Shown here piece after piece: positions 54,701 through 64,000 of a stretch of 64,000 nt of DNA (position 1 is the stretch's first letter; every line of letters starts with the position of its first letter). This DNA comes from Karalla daura. Lineage: Eukaryota; Chordata; Actinopteri; Chaetodontiformes; Leiognathidae. The stretch spans positions 13,270,009 to 13,334,008 of the forward strand of contig CM055196.1 in assembly GCA_029224185.1 (NCBI GenBank), written 5' to 3'. The notes beneath the pieces were generated by a model. It ran no database searches and was not told where the DNA came from. It saw only the letters and a program-made list of their open reading frames with translations. The position numbers and the translations under genes were made by a program.

Positions 54701-55730
54701 GTTATGGGAAAAACCAAATCATAGCTAGAGAAAGTTTTTGCGTGGGTGTGAATACACCAAATGGTTTGGAGTCCATGTTCGATAGCTATTTCCATCCATC
54801 CATTACCATACCCAATATCATAACGATGTCATGGGGTCTGCTGGTGCCTCTCTCCACCTCTCTCTCTCGCTACATGAAATAAGCATTCACACACTCTGTA
54901 TGGGCACTATCCTATGTTCATCATTACCTTTCAACTGGAAATACGCTTTGGCCAGCCTGGCGTGGGCCTGGGCTAGTTTCAGATGTGAGTCCCTGTGCAC
55001 AAGCCTGGTCAGAGCCAGACAACGCACCAAGTCCCGGATGCAGGCGTCGCCCTGAGAAGAAACAGGAAATGAGTGTCAGTGTCACATTCACATGATGCAA
55101 AAAAAAAAGAAAAATAATTGCAGATAAATCTAATTTGAAAGTTGCTGCCATCTCTAATCTTTGAAGATTTACTGCAAACTAAGGAGCTTTATCTAATCTA
55201 ATTCATTACTGAGAGTAATAAATAATGGGTGCCTTTATGAACACCCTGGTTATGATTACGCTGTTACAGTACTGTGGCTAGAGGTAGCTCTCATAAACAT
55301 CCTCTTTTCTTTTCAAAGACATGTGGACATGATTCCTGAAGAAGTCAGATTGAATTCGATACTGCATGCTTATACGCCATATAAACACAGGGATAATTAC
55401 TAGTCACAGCCTGTATGCAATGGGCATGCATACAGCTCATAGAGATCCATGACTATGACTATGCCCTACAAACAAGGATAAAGTCTGCCATAACTGTAGA
55501 AAACAAACACACTGGCAGGGAGAACAAGGTGAATTTGCCACGGTAACCTACATTATACCCACCTCCTGGCTGTCTTCATGGGCCCGAGCCCGGCTGTCAA
55601 AGCGTCTGAGCTTTTCCTCGGGCGGCATCATGATATAGTCTCTCCTGGAAGGTCGTGATAGTGACGGACTCACCGTCACAACTGAGTCACAGGGAGGGGA
55701 CACATTCACGGCTCCGTCTGTGCTCCCCAT
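46460..55730 (-). CDS. ttc23: Tetratricopeptide repeat protein 23
   Basis: TTC23 is a TPR protein of the ciliary base; in mammals it acts with IQCE in the EvC zone that tunes Hedgehog signalling. Ten coding exons on the minus strand join in frame: 55730-55563, 55051-54928, 54536-54408, 54283-54172, 49733-49562, 49391-49286, 48936-48809, 48560-48411, 46773-46691 and 46562-46460. They give 424 residues (human 447). Similarity to human TTC23 runs along the length: [80 protein letters not shown] and the end [10 protein letters not shown]. The ATG at 55730 opens the first coding exon one base after its splice acceptor, so an untranslated exon lies upstream. One intron starts with GC. Confidence 0.93.
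46691..46773 (-). CDS. ttc23: ttc23 coding exon 9
   Basis: 83 bp: [20 protein letters not shown] then KAVDMLA, close to human CLQIQTLLYGPQDKRTLATQ. The acceptor is TTTTTTAG; the donor is G|GTAAAT. Confidence 0.92.
46774..48410 (-). other. ttc23: ttc23 intron between coding exons 8 and 9
   Basis: A 1.6 kb intron. I see no exon, repeat or RNA gene in it. Confidence 0.8.
48411..48560 (-). CDS. ttc23: ttc23 coding exon 8
   Basis: 50 whole codons: [40 protein letters not shown] and HRTMTK, corresponding to human SPEVAETYRLLGGADLAQGN. The donor is AAAG|GTGATC. Confidence 0.93.
48696..48804 (+). repeat. GT microsatellite in ttc23 intron
   Basis: A long GT tract with a few interruptions, occupying over 40 percent of a 248 bp intron. 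On the transcribed strand it is CA and begins directly at the donor. Confidence 0.95.
48809..48936 (-). CDS. ttc23: ttc23 coding exon 7
   Basis: 128 bp: [20 protein letters not shown] then [20 protein letters not shown], matching human EQYFQESM and QDEFCHFLQMTGQKE. The donor GTCACA opens directly into a CA-rich repeat. Confidence 0.92.
48937..49285 (-). other. ttc23: ttc23 intron between coding exons 6 and 7
   Basis: A 349 bp intron with nothing recognisable apart from its splice sites. Confidence 0.8.
49286..49391 (-). CDS. ttc23: ttc23 coding exon 6
   Basis: 106 bp: [20 protein letters not shown] then [15 protein letters not shown], parallel to human AHLIILSRSPSQVEAADSAH. The donor is G|GTGAGT. 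Confidence 0.92.
49562..49733 (-). CDS. ttc23: ttc23 coding exon 5: TPR region
   Basis: 172 bp: [40 protein letters not shown] and [14 protein letters not shown]. It ends at AAG|GCAAGG, a GC donor; similarity to the human protein runs straight across the join into AHAIAV. Confidence 0.9.
49734..54171 (-). other. ttc23: ttc23 large intron between coding exons 4 and 5
   Basis: A 4.4 kb intron that holds almost half of the gene length. It contains one repeat tail (54028-54080). Open frames such as 50646-50996 have no recognisable product. Confidence 0.8.
54028..54080 (+). repeat. Dispersed repeat tail, same family, short
   Basis: AGATAGAAATAGAAACTTTA then TTAATTCCTCTGGGAAATGG. Lies in the large ttc23 intron. 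Confidence 0.45.
54172..54283 (-). CDS. ttc23: ttc23 coding exon 4
   Basis: 112 bp: [20 protein letters not shown] then [16 protein letters not shown]. It aligns without gaps to human EEWIEIEARIRLSFAQLY once joined to the next exon. The donor GTGCTG is weak. Confidence 0.8.
54408..54536 (-). CDS. ttc23: ttc23 coding exon 3
   Basis: 129 bp: [19 protein letters not shown] then [18 protein letters not shown]. The 3' end is set at GGGAG|GTGCCT because only this donor keeps the phase with a normal-sized intron (124 bp). Confidence 0.78.
54537..55562 (-). other. ttc23: ttc23 introns flanking coding exon 2
   Basis: Introns at 54537-54927 and 55052-55562 around exon 54928-55051. A short CCATCC tail of a dispersed repeat lies near 54791; otherwise nothing. 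Confidence 0.75.
54928..55051 (-). CDS. ttc23: ttc23 coding exon 2: first TPR helices
   Basis: 124 bp: [38 protein letters not shown] and QLK, matching human VRCVALTRICYGDSHWKLAE. The donor is G|GTAATG. Confidence 0.93.
55563..55730 (-). CDS. ttc23: ttc23 first coding exon
   Basis: 56 codons: [20 protein letters not shown], then [20 protein letters not shown] and HEDSQE. PPEEKL corresponds to human QPPREKL. The ATG sits right behind an acceptor (TTTGACAG|C). The donor is GAG|GTGGGT. Confidence 0.85.
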
Positions 55731-55872
55731 GCTGTCAAACAAGGTACATCTTTGAAAACACTGAGTCCAACCGTCTTGTACCTTAGAGGTGAGTGGACCC
55801 CATTTACACACTAGGTCACAATTGACAGTTTATACAGGGATTTGCAAAAAGTTAAGTTAATATTACAGCGAT

Positions 55873-55970
<98 letters not shown>
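55873..55970 (+). repeat. GATA tetranucleotide repeat
   Basis: About 24 uninterrupted GATA units upstream of the first ttc23 coding exon. Confidence 0.97.
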
Positions 55971-56397
55971 CTAAGTTGGAAGATGGAGAATAGGAAGGAA
56001 CAGAAGGAAGTAGAGGAGAACGAAAATAATGAAAATGCACGAGAAAGAAGGGAGGAGAAGAAACAATCATCACTCACTCATCTGGAGTATCAGACGACCT
56101 GGGTCGTGATTCTGCCATCGTGTGATCATCTGCCGTATTCTATCACGCATCAGGGCATTTTGTCGCTTTTCACACTATCCCTGTGTTTACGCACCTATCG
56201 TAGCTACGCTGCTACCACCAATGTTTCCGTAAAAGGTTCCATTTTGAGTTCGCCCAGAAACCACTGGACTCAAAGAGCATGTAAACACTGATTTAAATGG
56301 GACGCTTCAAAGGGTAAAATCCTGTTCTTATGGGGTTTTACACACAGCGGCTAGCTGGGTGTTGCTAGCTGTTTGTAGCATTCGCAGACCGGAGTCT

Positions 56398-56410
56398 GTT
56401 GCTAAGAGAC
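56398..56410 (-). promoter_or_regulatory. Candidate RFX X-box
   Basis: On the minus strand GTCTCTTAGCAAC: a perfect 3' half-site AGCAAC and a partial 5' half (GTCTCT against GTNRCC). It lies 668 bp upstream of the ttc23 start codon. Confidence 0.35.
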
Positions 56411-57354
56411 GGAACACGAGCGGTTCCTCGAGGAAGTGGGGTGCGTTCAAGAGCTGTGCTGTTGCGGAAATATTAAAAATAAATTACTGCGTGGATTTGT
56501 ACAGAAACATAAGTAAACCTACTTCAGTTCCCACGTTCTTTTATGTTGCAATGTTAAAATGTTCATCTCGTCATCCCAGTGGTTTGAGTAGCTGATTCCT
56601 GCAATTTAGAACCTGATTTACTAACTAAGGTTTGTCTGAACCTGTTTCAATGAGTGTTGGTGTCAATGATAAAAAAGTGTCTGACTTCAGTGATCACACC
56701 GTTTGACTAAACTGCATGTATCTTTCACATACTTACAAATGTAACAAGCGGAGTTGGTGCACCAATTCCACTTGGACGCCTGTAGTGTTCAAAGAGGACC
56801 CCAGCATAGATCAATGTCAGAAAAGTTGCATTTTTAACCAATATAATCTTAATAATCCACTTTTAAGGCCACTTGCAGGGCCATAAATACTTCAGTTTTT
56901 GTGAAATAAGCCACAGGCTAGATACAATGTAACCAGAGCCTTGTTTGTCACCAAGGCTGTACTTTGAATACCGTTTGTTACTTTTTTGAGAACTTTGTTA
57001 TTGATATCAGTTTGTATCCAGCCATCATGAGTAATTGGAAACACCTGTGTGGGTGTGCAAGACTGAAATTGTCAATTTAGTTGAAAGGCAGTGCTAAAGC
57101 ATAATGAATGACATGATTGGGGCCTTCAGGCAGGCTATTACTGCATGATCTGTAGGCGCTGGTTTGAATAGAGGCCCTGTGTCAAAATGTTCCCGGGCCT
57201 AATTATTAAAAAGTTTTGTTCTCATGTGTTACAAATTCTTGCATTAATATGTATTAATGGAGTTTTGCACAACATATGTTGGGGTTGTATTCCAGACTTG
57301 GAGAATTTGTTCAGAGAGACTTTATATTGCACGTGGGTGTGAATAAGAGAGTGA

Positions 57355-57358
<4 letters not shown>

Positions 57359-57418
<60 letters not shown>
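57359..57418 (+). repeat. GT microsatellite
   Basis: 30 GT units directly joined to half of a short interspersed repeat. Confidence 0.95.
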
Positions 57419-57420
<2 letters not shown>

Positions 57421-57555
57421 TTGTGATGGACTGGTGACCTCTCCAAGGTGTATTCCCTGCCTATACCTAATGTGCATTGGAGGTAGACACCAGCAGACAC
57501 CGGACACCGGTGAGTAGAAAGCCTGTAAGATAATGGATGTCTTGATGGATGTTTT
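57415..57555 (+). repeat. 3' half of the short repeat, joined to a GT repeat
   Basis: From CTTGTGATGGACTGGTGACC through CCTCTCCAAGGTGTATTCCC to GATAATGGATGTCTTGATGG. The 5' half is replaced by a 60 bp GT microsatellite. Confidence 0.65.
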
Positions 57556-60500
57556 GAAACGTAAGTTGTAGTTTTCTAAAATATCCACAAGATGTCAGTA
57601 TAGTAACAGGTGAGTGTGGTCTCAGCTATACTGCAGCTGCACTCCAGGGAGGATTGCAATATCGTGCTCTTTAAAGAAGTGATGGCTGTGTTTTGCCCTC
57701 TCCTGAGGGCATGCACACTTCAAAGTGTTAAATTAGCAGTATGTAAGCCCCAGGGCTCATCCTTCTTTTTTCACCGATATAACTGTGTCCTCAGCACTTA
57801 TCAGACCATTTATTACATGTTTTTTTCAGACCTTTGAAGATGTTGCTTATTTATAGTTAACCATAATTCTATCGCCTCCACATGCCAGCCATCTGAAAAA
57901 TATGATCATATATTTTTTCCTGTCATGTATATTATCATGGCAGGTGCAAGGGCCATGTAGTCTAAGCAAATATGCAGTGCTGTCAGATAATCAGAACCAG
58001 TCAGTATAGAAACTATGGCCATGCTTTGTCTGTTTGCATCTTCATTGGTTGTTATGAGAGGGGATGCATTGACCTTAAAGTTGTTGAAAATCTGTTGCTA
58101 ACAGCTCATTAGTTTTATTGGATGGGTGCTAAATGGACTGAAGTCGCAGTGGTGCGCAGGTTGAGAGGTGCCAATGGTAAACAATGAACCTCAAATATGT
58201 TTTTTCTATTGATTTTTTTTTTTTGCATTTTCCTTTTGTGAGCACATATTGCTTAATTGCTTTCTAAAGGTTTTTGTTATCCACATTCACTGCGATAAAA
58301 AAAACAAAAACAAAAAAATCTTCTGTCTCCTGTCCAAATAAACAGACTGAACCTCATACAAAGCAACTTGCTCACCTACCAATTATGTTTTTATTTGTAC
58401 AGAGATTATTTATCTCAGTGCTGAATCATAGTTTTGAAGTTTAGTAAGTATAGATGGAGATGAAGAACTGTGAGGCTTTTCAGAACTTACTTAAAGCCCA
58501 GAATCAAAAATAAGACCGGGAATGCCTGTGCTCCACATCGTTCTGTACTTTCATAGACATTAATGCTATATGCCAATTGCGAGAGGAGGAAATGTACATT
58601 TCCTTGTGAAAATATCCTTTCTTACATCAGTGCCCAAAATCCATGCCAAATAAACAAGAAGCACCGTCTCTGTGGCTGCTTTGAGAAATTGGTCTCTGGA
58701 GACAGTTTTCTAGGTTAATTTATTCTGTATCAGGCTGGTGGTATGTGTACTGTCACCACTTTTAAACTTGGGGCAGGGCACATTTTGTGTGCAAGACTGC
58801 CTAAGATAACTTCTTATGGCTCCTTGGGATGGCTGCTGCCGGTTGATTCTGGCATGCCATGAGACGAGCCGTTTATTTGTTTGTTTGTCCCGTGAGTTTT
58901 TGGCTGGCCGTTCAGGGCTCTGTTTGGCCCCGGTCCCCGTTGGGCTTCTATTTCTGAAACCCAAGTGGCTCTTAATGAAGCTTGTAGGGTTGGCATGGGC
59001 CCTCAGCAAACCCAGGCCTGATCAGACCCTTCTTCTTCTGCCTTGGCAGCCACACTCCATTTGCTCCCTCTGGCTTCCTAATTTAGTAACGGTGGGTAAA
59101 AATATGTGCTAACGAACAAGGTCTGGTATGTCAGGCTGGCGTCCAGAGAAGAGGGAGAGAGGGGAGGCGGGGGGGTGAGGAGAGGCGCGTAGAGGAGGGG
59201 AGAGCGGGAGGGGGTGCTGTTTTCACAGCAGGCACCCAGTGACAGGGCTAGAGTCACTCAGACCTCTCTGACATCTGTGTGTTTGTGTGTATGTGCAGGC
59301 ATTCAGGAGAGTGTGTGCGGGGGAGGATGATGAGAGGTGGAGGGTGAGCACTTAAAATTTCTCTCCCATGCCAAACTCCATTCAAACACTTCTAATCATT
59401 CTTCTGTTGTATTTCATCCACACTGTGAGGCCGCTGATTAAACCCACAGTACACGGTGCAAATAGACAAATTAGTGAAAGAGTTGCGTTTTCATCTTAAG
59501 TTACTGCCTGATTATTGCTGTCTGATTATTGCCTTCATTTTTCAGTCTGGTTCTACTTCCTCCAGTTGGACTTCAGGCATTACTGCATATAACAAAGAAA
59601 CTGCCTTCTTATTTAACATCCAATTGTACATTTTTCCACTGCAAAATGAAGCTCATAGAATAGCAGAGTACATGTCTAGGTGGTGTTGTTTTCTAAGGGA
59701 GCATGTGCCATGAAAGTTTAATGGGTTAATAGATCAACAATGCACCATCTGCGAGCAGAGTATCTGAGTTGATATCTATGAATTTTCCAATGATGTAACA
59801 GAGCAACTCTGTCAAAATGCATGAAAATCTTTGTTTTTAGAGAGATTTCAAGATGCGTTGTATCTAGCAATACCTGTCTTGTTATTTTCTTCCTCATTGC
59901 AATTCATGACACTTCAACACTTTGAAAGTGTCTGGAAAAAAGTGCTTTGGAAAAGGGCTTCAGAGGATCCAGACCTTGAAATCTGCACGACTTCAAATCT
60001 TTATCACTTACAGACCATTTGAACATTTGTATGCTTATTGATTAGAGCTGATTCTTGGGTCGCTGCAGATGACTCTTTAGCTCTTATGGGAGTTCACTGA
60101 GTCTGGAGGGTCTACCTCTTTGACATGTGAGCTCCAGAGCGTCGCGGTTCAGCTCTTTGCATATTGCAGGTTTTGCAGCGGAAGGAAAACACGTTTTTCA
60201 TGTATGTTTACCCTTTACACCTCAGACTTTCAAAGTTCCTCATTTTCCATGGACTTGTTCCAGCAGACTTAAACGGTGAATAACTTTATTGAGGCCATTG
60301 CAGTGAAAGATGGAAGCGAGGCAGTGCCTGTAGACTCCCTTATAATGCTATAATGGCTCTAAATATTTGATCCTGAAAAAAGTTTCTTCCTTAGATGCCG
60401 AGGCTGGCCATCAATAGACTATGCATGTTGACGACAATAATAGCTTACAATTCATTGTTTTACAACAACAGTGTCCATTGCCTAAGCCGCGTGGGCTTGC

Positions 60501-63500
60501 AATTACTCCATTTTCATCTGTCAAGACACTCGACCGTAGGAATCTGCCCTCGAGCACTTTAGCACTTGCCCTTCCTGTTCACAGTTTAAGAGGCTTATGG
60601 CAACCTTGTCAAGTTCACTTGTAAACCCATAGCTTTAGATGAAAACAGAAAAGCTCCTCGTCCATTGGAAGGTGCCAGCAGGAGAAACTGTGACACTTAA
60701 AGCTGCTCAACATACTGTTCCTGTAGATTTTCAGGGATTTTTTTTTTTTAAGAACACACATTGAAATAAAAATGCATGATTAGTTGCACAGCCCAAGCAC
60801 ACCTTACACTGAAAGTAACAGTAACAGTTTGTGGTCAACTCATTCCATGTAACTGTATGTTTGCAGACAGGCTGCAGAGCACACTGTCCCCAGTGAGCGC
60901 AACTCTGGTGTCACTGATATGCAGCATGGTTCACGACTGCTAGCATGATTTTCCTCACTGAGCTGAACTAGAATAAGAAGACACTGCACAACAGACCTAA
61001 CATTGTGATTATTTGCAATAATTGTTATGCATCATTATCATTAGAGTTTAAAACCCTATTATGCACCTTTCATATTGTTTTATTCTAATATGAGTTTCCC
61101 AATCAGATAATATGGAAATAAATTGCAAAAACTATCTCTTTGGAACTATTATCGCAGGTTCATAAAAAGATTCCTGTTTGATTGTTCACATTTAGTACTG
61201 GGCTAACAAGGCATCAGAGACTAGATATTATTATGTCTTAATAAGTCTGCCCAGCTGAGAGCATCATCTGCCAGCACAGGAAGGCGCCTGTCTTCCATAA
61301 CAAGAAAACAATTTATAGATCCAGTTCTATGAGAAGTCAATGCCCTATGAGATAATTTTTTTCATCATTAATCATGAACTTTTCACAGAATGTCACAGTT
61401 ATTTCTCAAAGCCACAAACTAGGTCTTTACATTTGTACAGCTGTCGCCACTTCCTGTGTTAGTTAACCCACAGACACCCATCCCTTAGCAATGATCACAA
61501 GTCCCCGTTTGTGATAAGCACTTTCAGAGGAGGAGTTGATGCTAATGGCATTTAATATCACACTTTGCCTCTTCTGATATCTGGTGTTAAACAACTTTCT
61601 GTCCCAGTGACTGGTGTGACTACAATTTCACCGTTGATATTCCTCTTTTATCTCAAACAACAATACCTAACATTTATTTCCAAAGAAATGCCAAATGTGT
61701 GGGAAATAGTAGGCACATTTCTTCGGCTGTTAAAGAGCATGAGAGCTTTACCACGTCGGCAAAGTTATCCTATTCAGACCCGCAGCACATGTGGCGATGT
61801 CGTCACAGCTGCTACACCTCAGATAAAGCCGTCTATTTGCACGTACTGTAATACGTTCCAGTACCACAATCGGAGTAGCGAGAAGACAAAGCCAAACACT
61901 TAAGCCAAGCACCCCTTCCTTTCAACTGACTGAAGCTGTCCACAGCAAAGGAACGATAGTCACCAAGTGATAAGATAAGCTGCCTTACCATCCAGTAGCA
62001 TCGTTCCATGCCAGTGCTTTGTTGAACAATAGTTTTGTATTCAAATGTGAATTGTTCCCTGCTACTGCGAAGACTTAGAATGGCTTAAACTTGTGTTTAT
62101 CCTTACCCAAACCTTGGCCTAATTTGAAGCATAGGCAGAAAACAAATCTACTATTGTTTTGCCACTAAATCTTCTTCTCCCCTTTCTATTCAATGTCAAA
62201 ATCAAAGATTACGGAGAGCTTTGGAGGTGATATTGCCTTTCTTTCTTCAGACAATGGCGCACTAAACCAATAACAGCGTTTTTGTCTGCTGACAGCATGT
62301 ATATTCCTTCATAATTGCAGTTTTAGCAGCGCTGTGACAGCGAGATATGCGTATGGGGGAGATTCATCCCTTTCCAACGGCTGCATGATCATGCTGCTCA
62401 AACAACCAAGGACCAGACTTTTCTAGAATGATGGTTGTCTGCACATCGGCTCCCTCAAACCCAAACCGCTCACAAAGACACGCACACAATGAGAGAGCAA
62501 TGCCAAGGATACTCCTCCAAATGATGAGGATGGTACAGCTCCTTGTCCTTGCACACCGCAGTCCAACCTCACACATTGCATCGTTTTAAGTTCCTCATTT
62601 TGCACATTCAGAGTCCTGCAGTTCGTGATGAATTGTGCTTATGCCCGCAGAAGGGGTCCAGCGTGGACATGTCTCACCTGTCTCTCTGACTACAAGTGTT
62701 AAATGTGTGGCATCTGTCCAGGACAAAAAGTAGAGCGTACAGAGACCCTCGCTGCTTAAAGAATTTTGTTTTTACAATAATACAGATGTCAGATCCCCAA
62801 CCCCCTCCCTCCATCTCAATTTATGTAATGCTCTTTATGGCAGGCTATTATTTGTGATTCTGTGACTAAAACGAACTTGACTTTACACAGCATATAATCT
62901 GAAAAGCACATTTCTGTGTCCAAAAGTTCAGTCTATAATGTCTCACAGGACTTTTATGATTTTCTGAGGCAATAAAGAAAGTCTGTGCCAAACACCACAC
63001 TGCACTGAGTGCAAAACACCACATTTCAAACACATTTAAGCCCCACACCACCAACAATGCTCTGCCTTTGACCATGAATGTGAATGAGAGACTAAATGTC
63101 TGCATGTGGTTCTCTGACCTTTGTGGCTCCTGCGCCGACTTGGTTCAGGTAAGTGCAGGTTGTGTGATGCAGTGGTATCAATAATGGAAGAAAGGCAACC
63201 CCCTCCCTCTGACTGCTATGTGGGTCAGGGGAGGCTCTCAGTGGATGGGCGAGATTGATGAAGAGCACCAGGGAGAGCATCGGAGCGCCTACCTCACAGC
63301 GATGCAACCTGAGCCGCTCCCCCTGCACTTGTTCAGAGGCCCCCCTCCTGGGCTGCAGCGCCTGCCGCTCTTTAAATGACCTTCAAATTAGCCTTATTTT
63401 TCAGGGCCCCCGAAGCCTTCAGGGTCCTTCCTGAAAGGATGGTGGGTCTTGTTCCCACTCTCTTTTCTGTGGTTTTTCTTTTGTTGTCCTCCTGTTGACT

Positions 63501-63621
63501 GTGGATGAGGCACAAAATAACAGAGTGGAGCCGGTGTAGCAAAGGTGACCGATTTTCACTCCTGTTGTGTGTCTGATGTAATCAGACAAGCGAGCTGTTA
63601 CGTGTACCTGATTATGCAATT

Positions 63622-63653
63622 ACACACACACACACACACACACCCACACACAA
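63622..63653 (+). repeat. CA microsatellite
   Basis: About fifteen CA units with one CCC interruption. Confidence 0.9.
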
Positions 63654-64000
63654 GGACACTCACACACTCAACTTTTTACCCTTTCATCACACCTTCTCTT
63701 TCAAACAAATCCCATTGTTGCACATCCTCATTTCAGAGTCAGCAGACGGTGTTTCATGCAGCGTTTTGAGAGGTGTGTGTGTGATGGTGGATGGGAGCCA
63801 CAGTGGGATCCTTCTTCCACTACATCTCAGAACACCACTCTGTCACGTCGGCCATCCATCACTACAGCTGCGGTTTATGTACACACAGCAGGTCACGCTG
63901 GTCTCCTGTCCGGACCTGATGCAGAGCTCTTGATTACCCATTGGCATTAAGAGAAACGCTGCTCTCTAATGGAGCTAAATGACTCAGGCTGCAGCGTGTG

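Larger units (their letters stand above)
55731..56500 (-). promoter_or_regulatory. ttc23: Upstream region of ttc23 (5' exon and promoter expected)
   Basis: The first coding exon begins with a splice acceptor at 55732-55733, so a noncoding exon and promoter lie upstream. The stretch includes a GATA repeat at 55873-55970 and, near 56398-56410, an RFX X-box-like sequence suitable for a ciliary gene. The exact first exon cannot be placed. Confidence 0.45.
56501..64000. other. No gene seen; AT-rich spacer with repeats
   Basis: No exon resembling lrrc28, the next gene in human, or mef2a could be recognised on either strand. The stretch contains a GT repeat with half of a tRNA-type short repeat (57359-57555), a purine-rich, G-rich tract at about 59140-59220 and a CA repeat at 63622-63653. 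It may be the flank or a large intron of the next gene. Confidence 0.6.

Noticed and set aside
56359..56595. 78-residue plus-strand frame upstream of ttc23 as a start of lrrc28
   Set aside because: No leucine-rich repeat pattern and no similarity to LRRC28 in any part I can recall.

Overview
This window is vertebrate nuclear DNA. It is most likely from a ray-finned fish, probably a percomorph-type teleost. The evidence is long intron-containing genes with several 79-96 bp introns, abundant CA/GT and GATA microsatellites, and dispersed repeats of types common in teleost genomes. It holds four genes in the order known from human chromosome 15q26: igf1r (+), pgpep1l (-), synm (+), ttc23 (-). Exons were assembled by eye from splice signals, reading-frame continuity and remembered similarity to the human proteins; no database search was run.

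Region by region: 1-10043 is the 3' part of igf1r intron 2, so exons 1 and 2 lie upstream of the window. Positions 10044-29314 carry igf1r exons 3-21 (1191 complete residues up to the stop), running from the cysteine-rich ligand-binding domain through the L2 and fibronectin III domains, furin site, transmembrane helix and tyrosine kinase to the C-tail. A 3' UTR of about 5.4 kb follows, ending near an AATAAA at 34661. The five coding exons of pgpep1l lie on the minus strand (34737-35958; 203 aa, catalytic triad intact). About 1.5 kb of intergenic DNA separates its start from synm, which lies head-to-head on the plus strand (four exons, 37415-44133; 1026 aa). The ten coding exons of ttc23 lie on the minus strand (46460-55730; 424 aa). 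No gene could be supported between 55731 and 64000.

The genes do not form a pathway. igf1r is the IGF receptor tyrosine kinase. pgpep1l is a pyroglutamyl-peptidase-like cysteine peptidase. synm is an intermediate-filament protein of muscle and glia. ttc23 is a TPR protein of the ciliary Ellis-van Creveld zone. What links them is conserved synteny and tight packing: igf1r and pgpep1l converge with poly(A) signals only about 30 bp apart, and pgpep1l and synm diverge from a shared spacer.

The most interesting points are two GC-AG introns (igf1r intron 14 and one in ttc23), a proline/serine-rich insertion of about 50 residues in the IGF1R C-tail, loss of one tyrosine of the Tyr1250/Tyr1251 pair, an altered ligand-specificity loop, let-7 and miR-99/100 seed matches in the igf1r 3' UTR, and CA repeats lying directly behind two 5' splice sites. 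I found no wholly new biological system.
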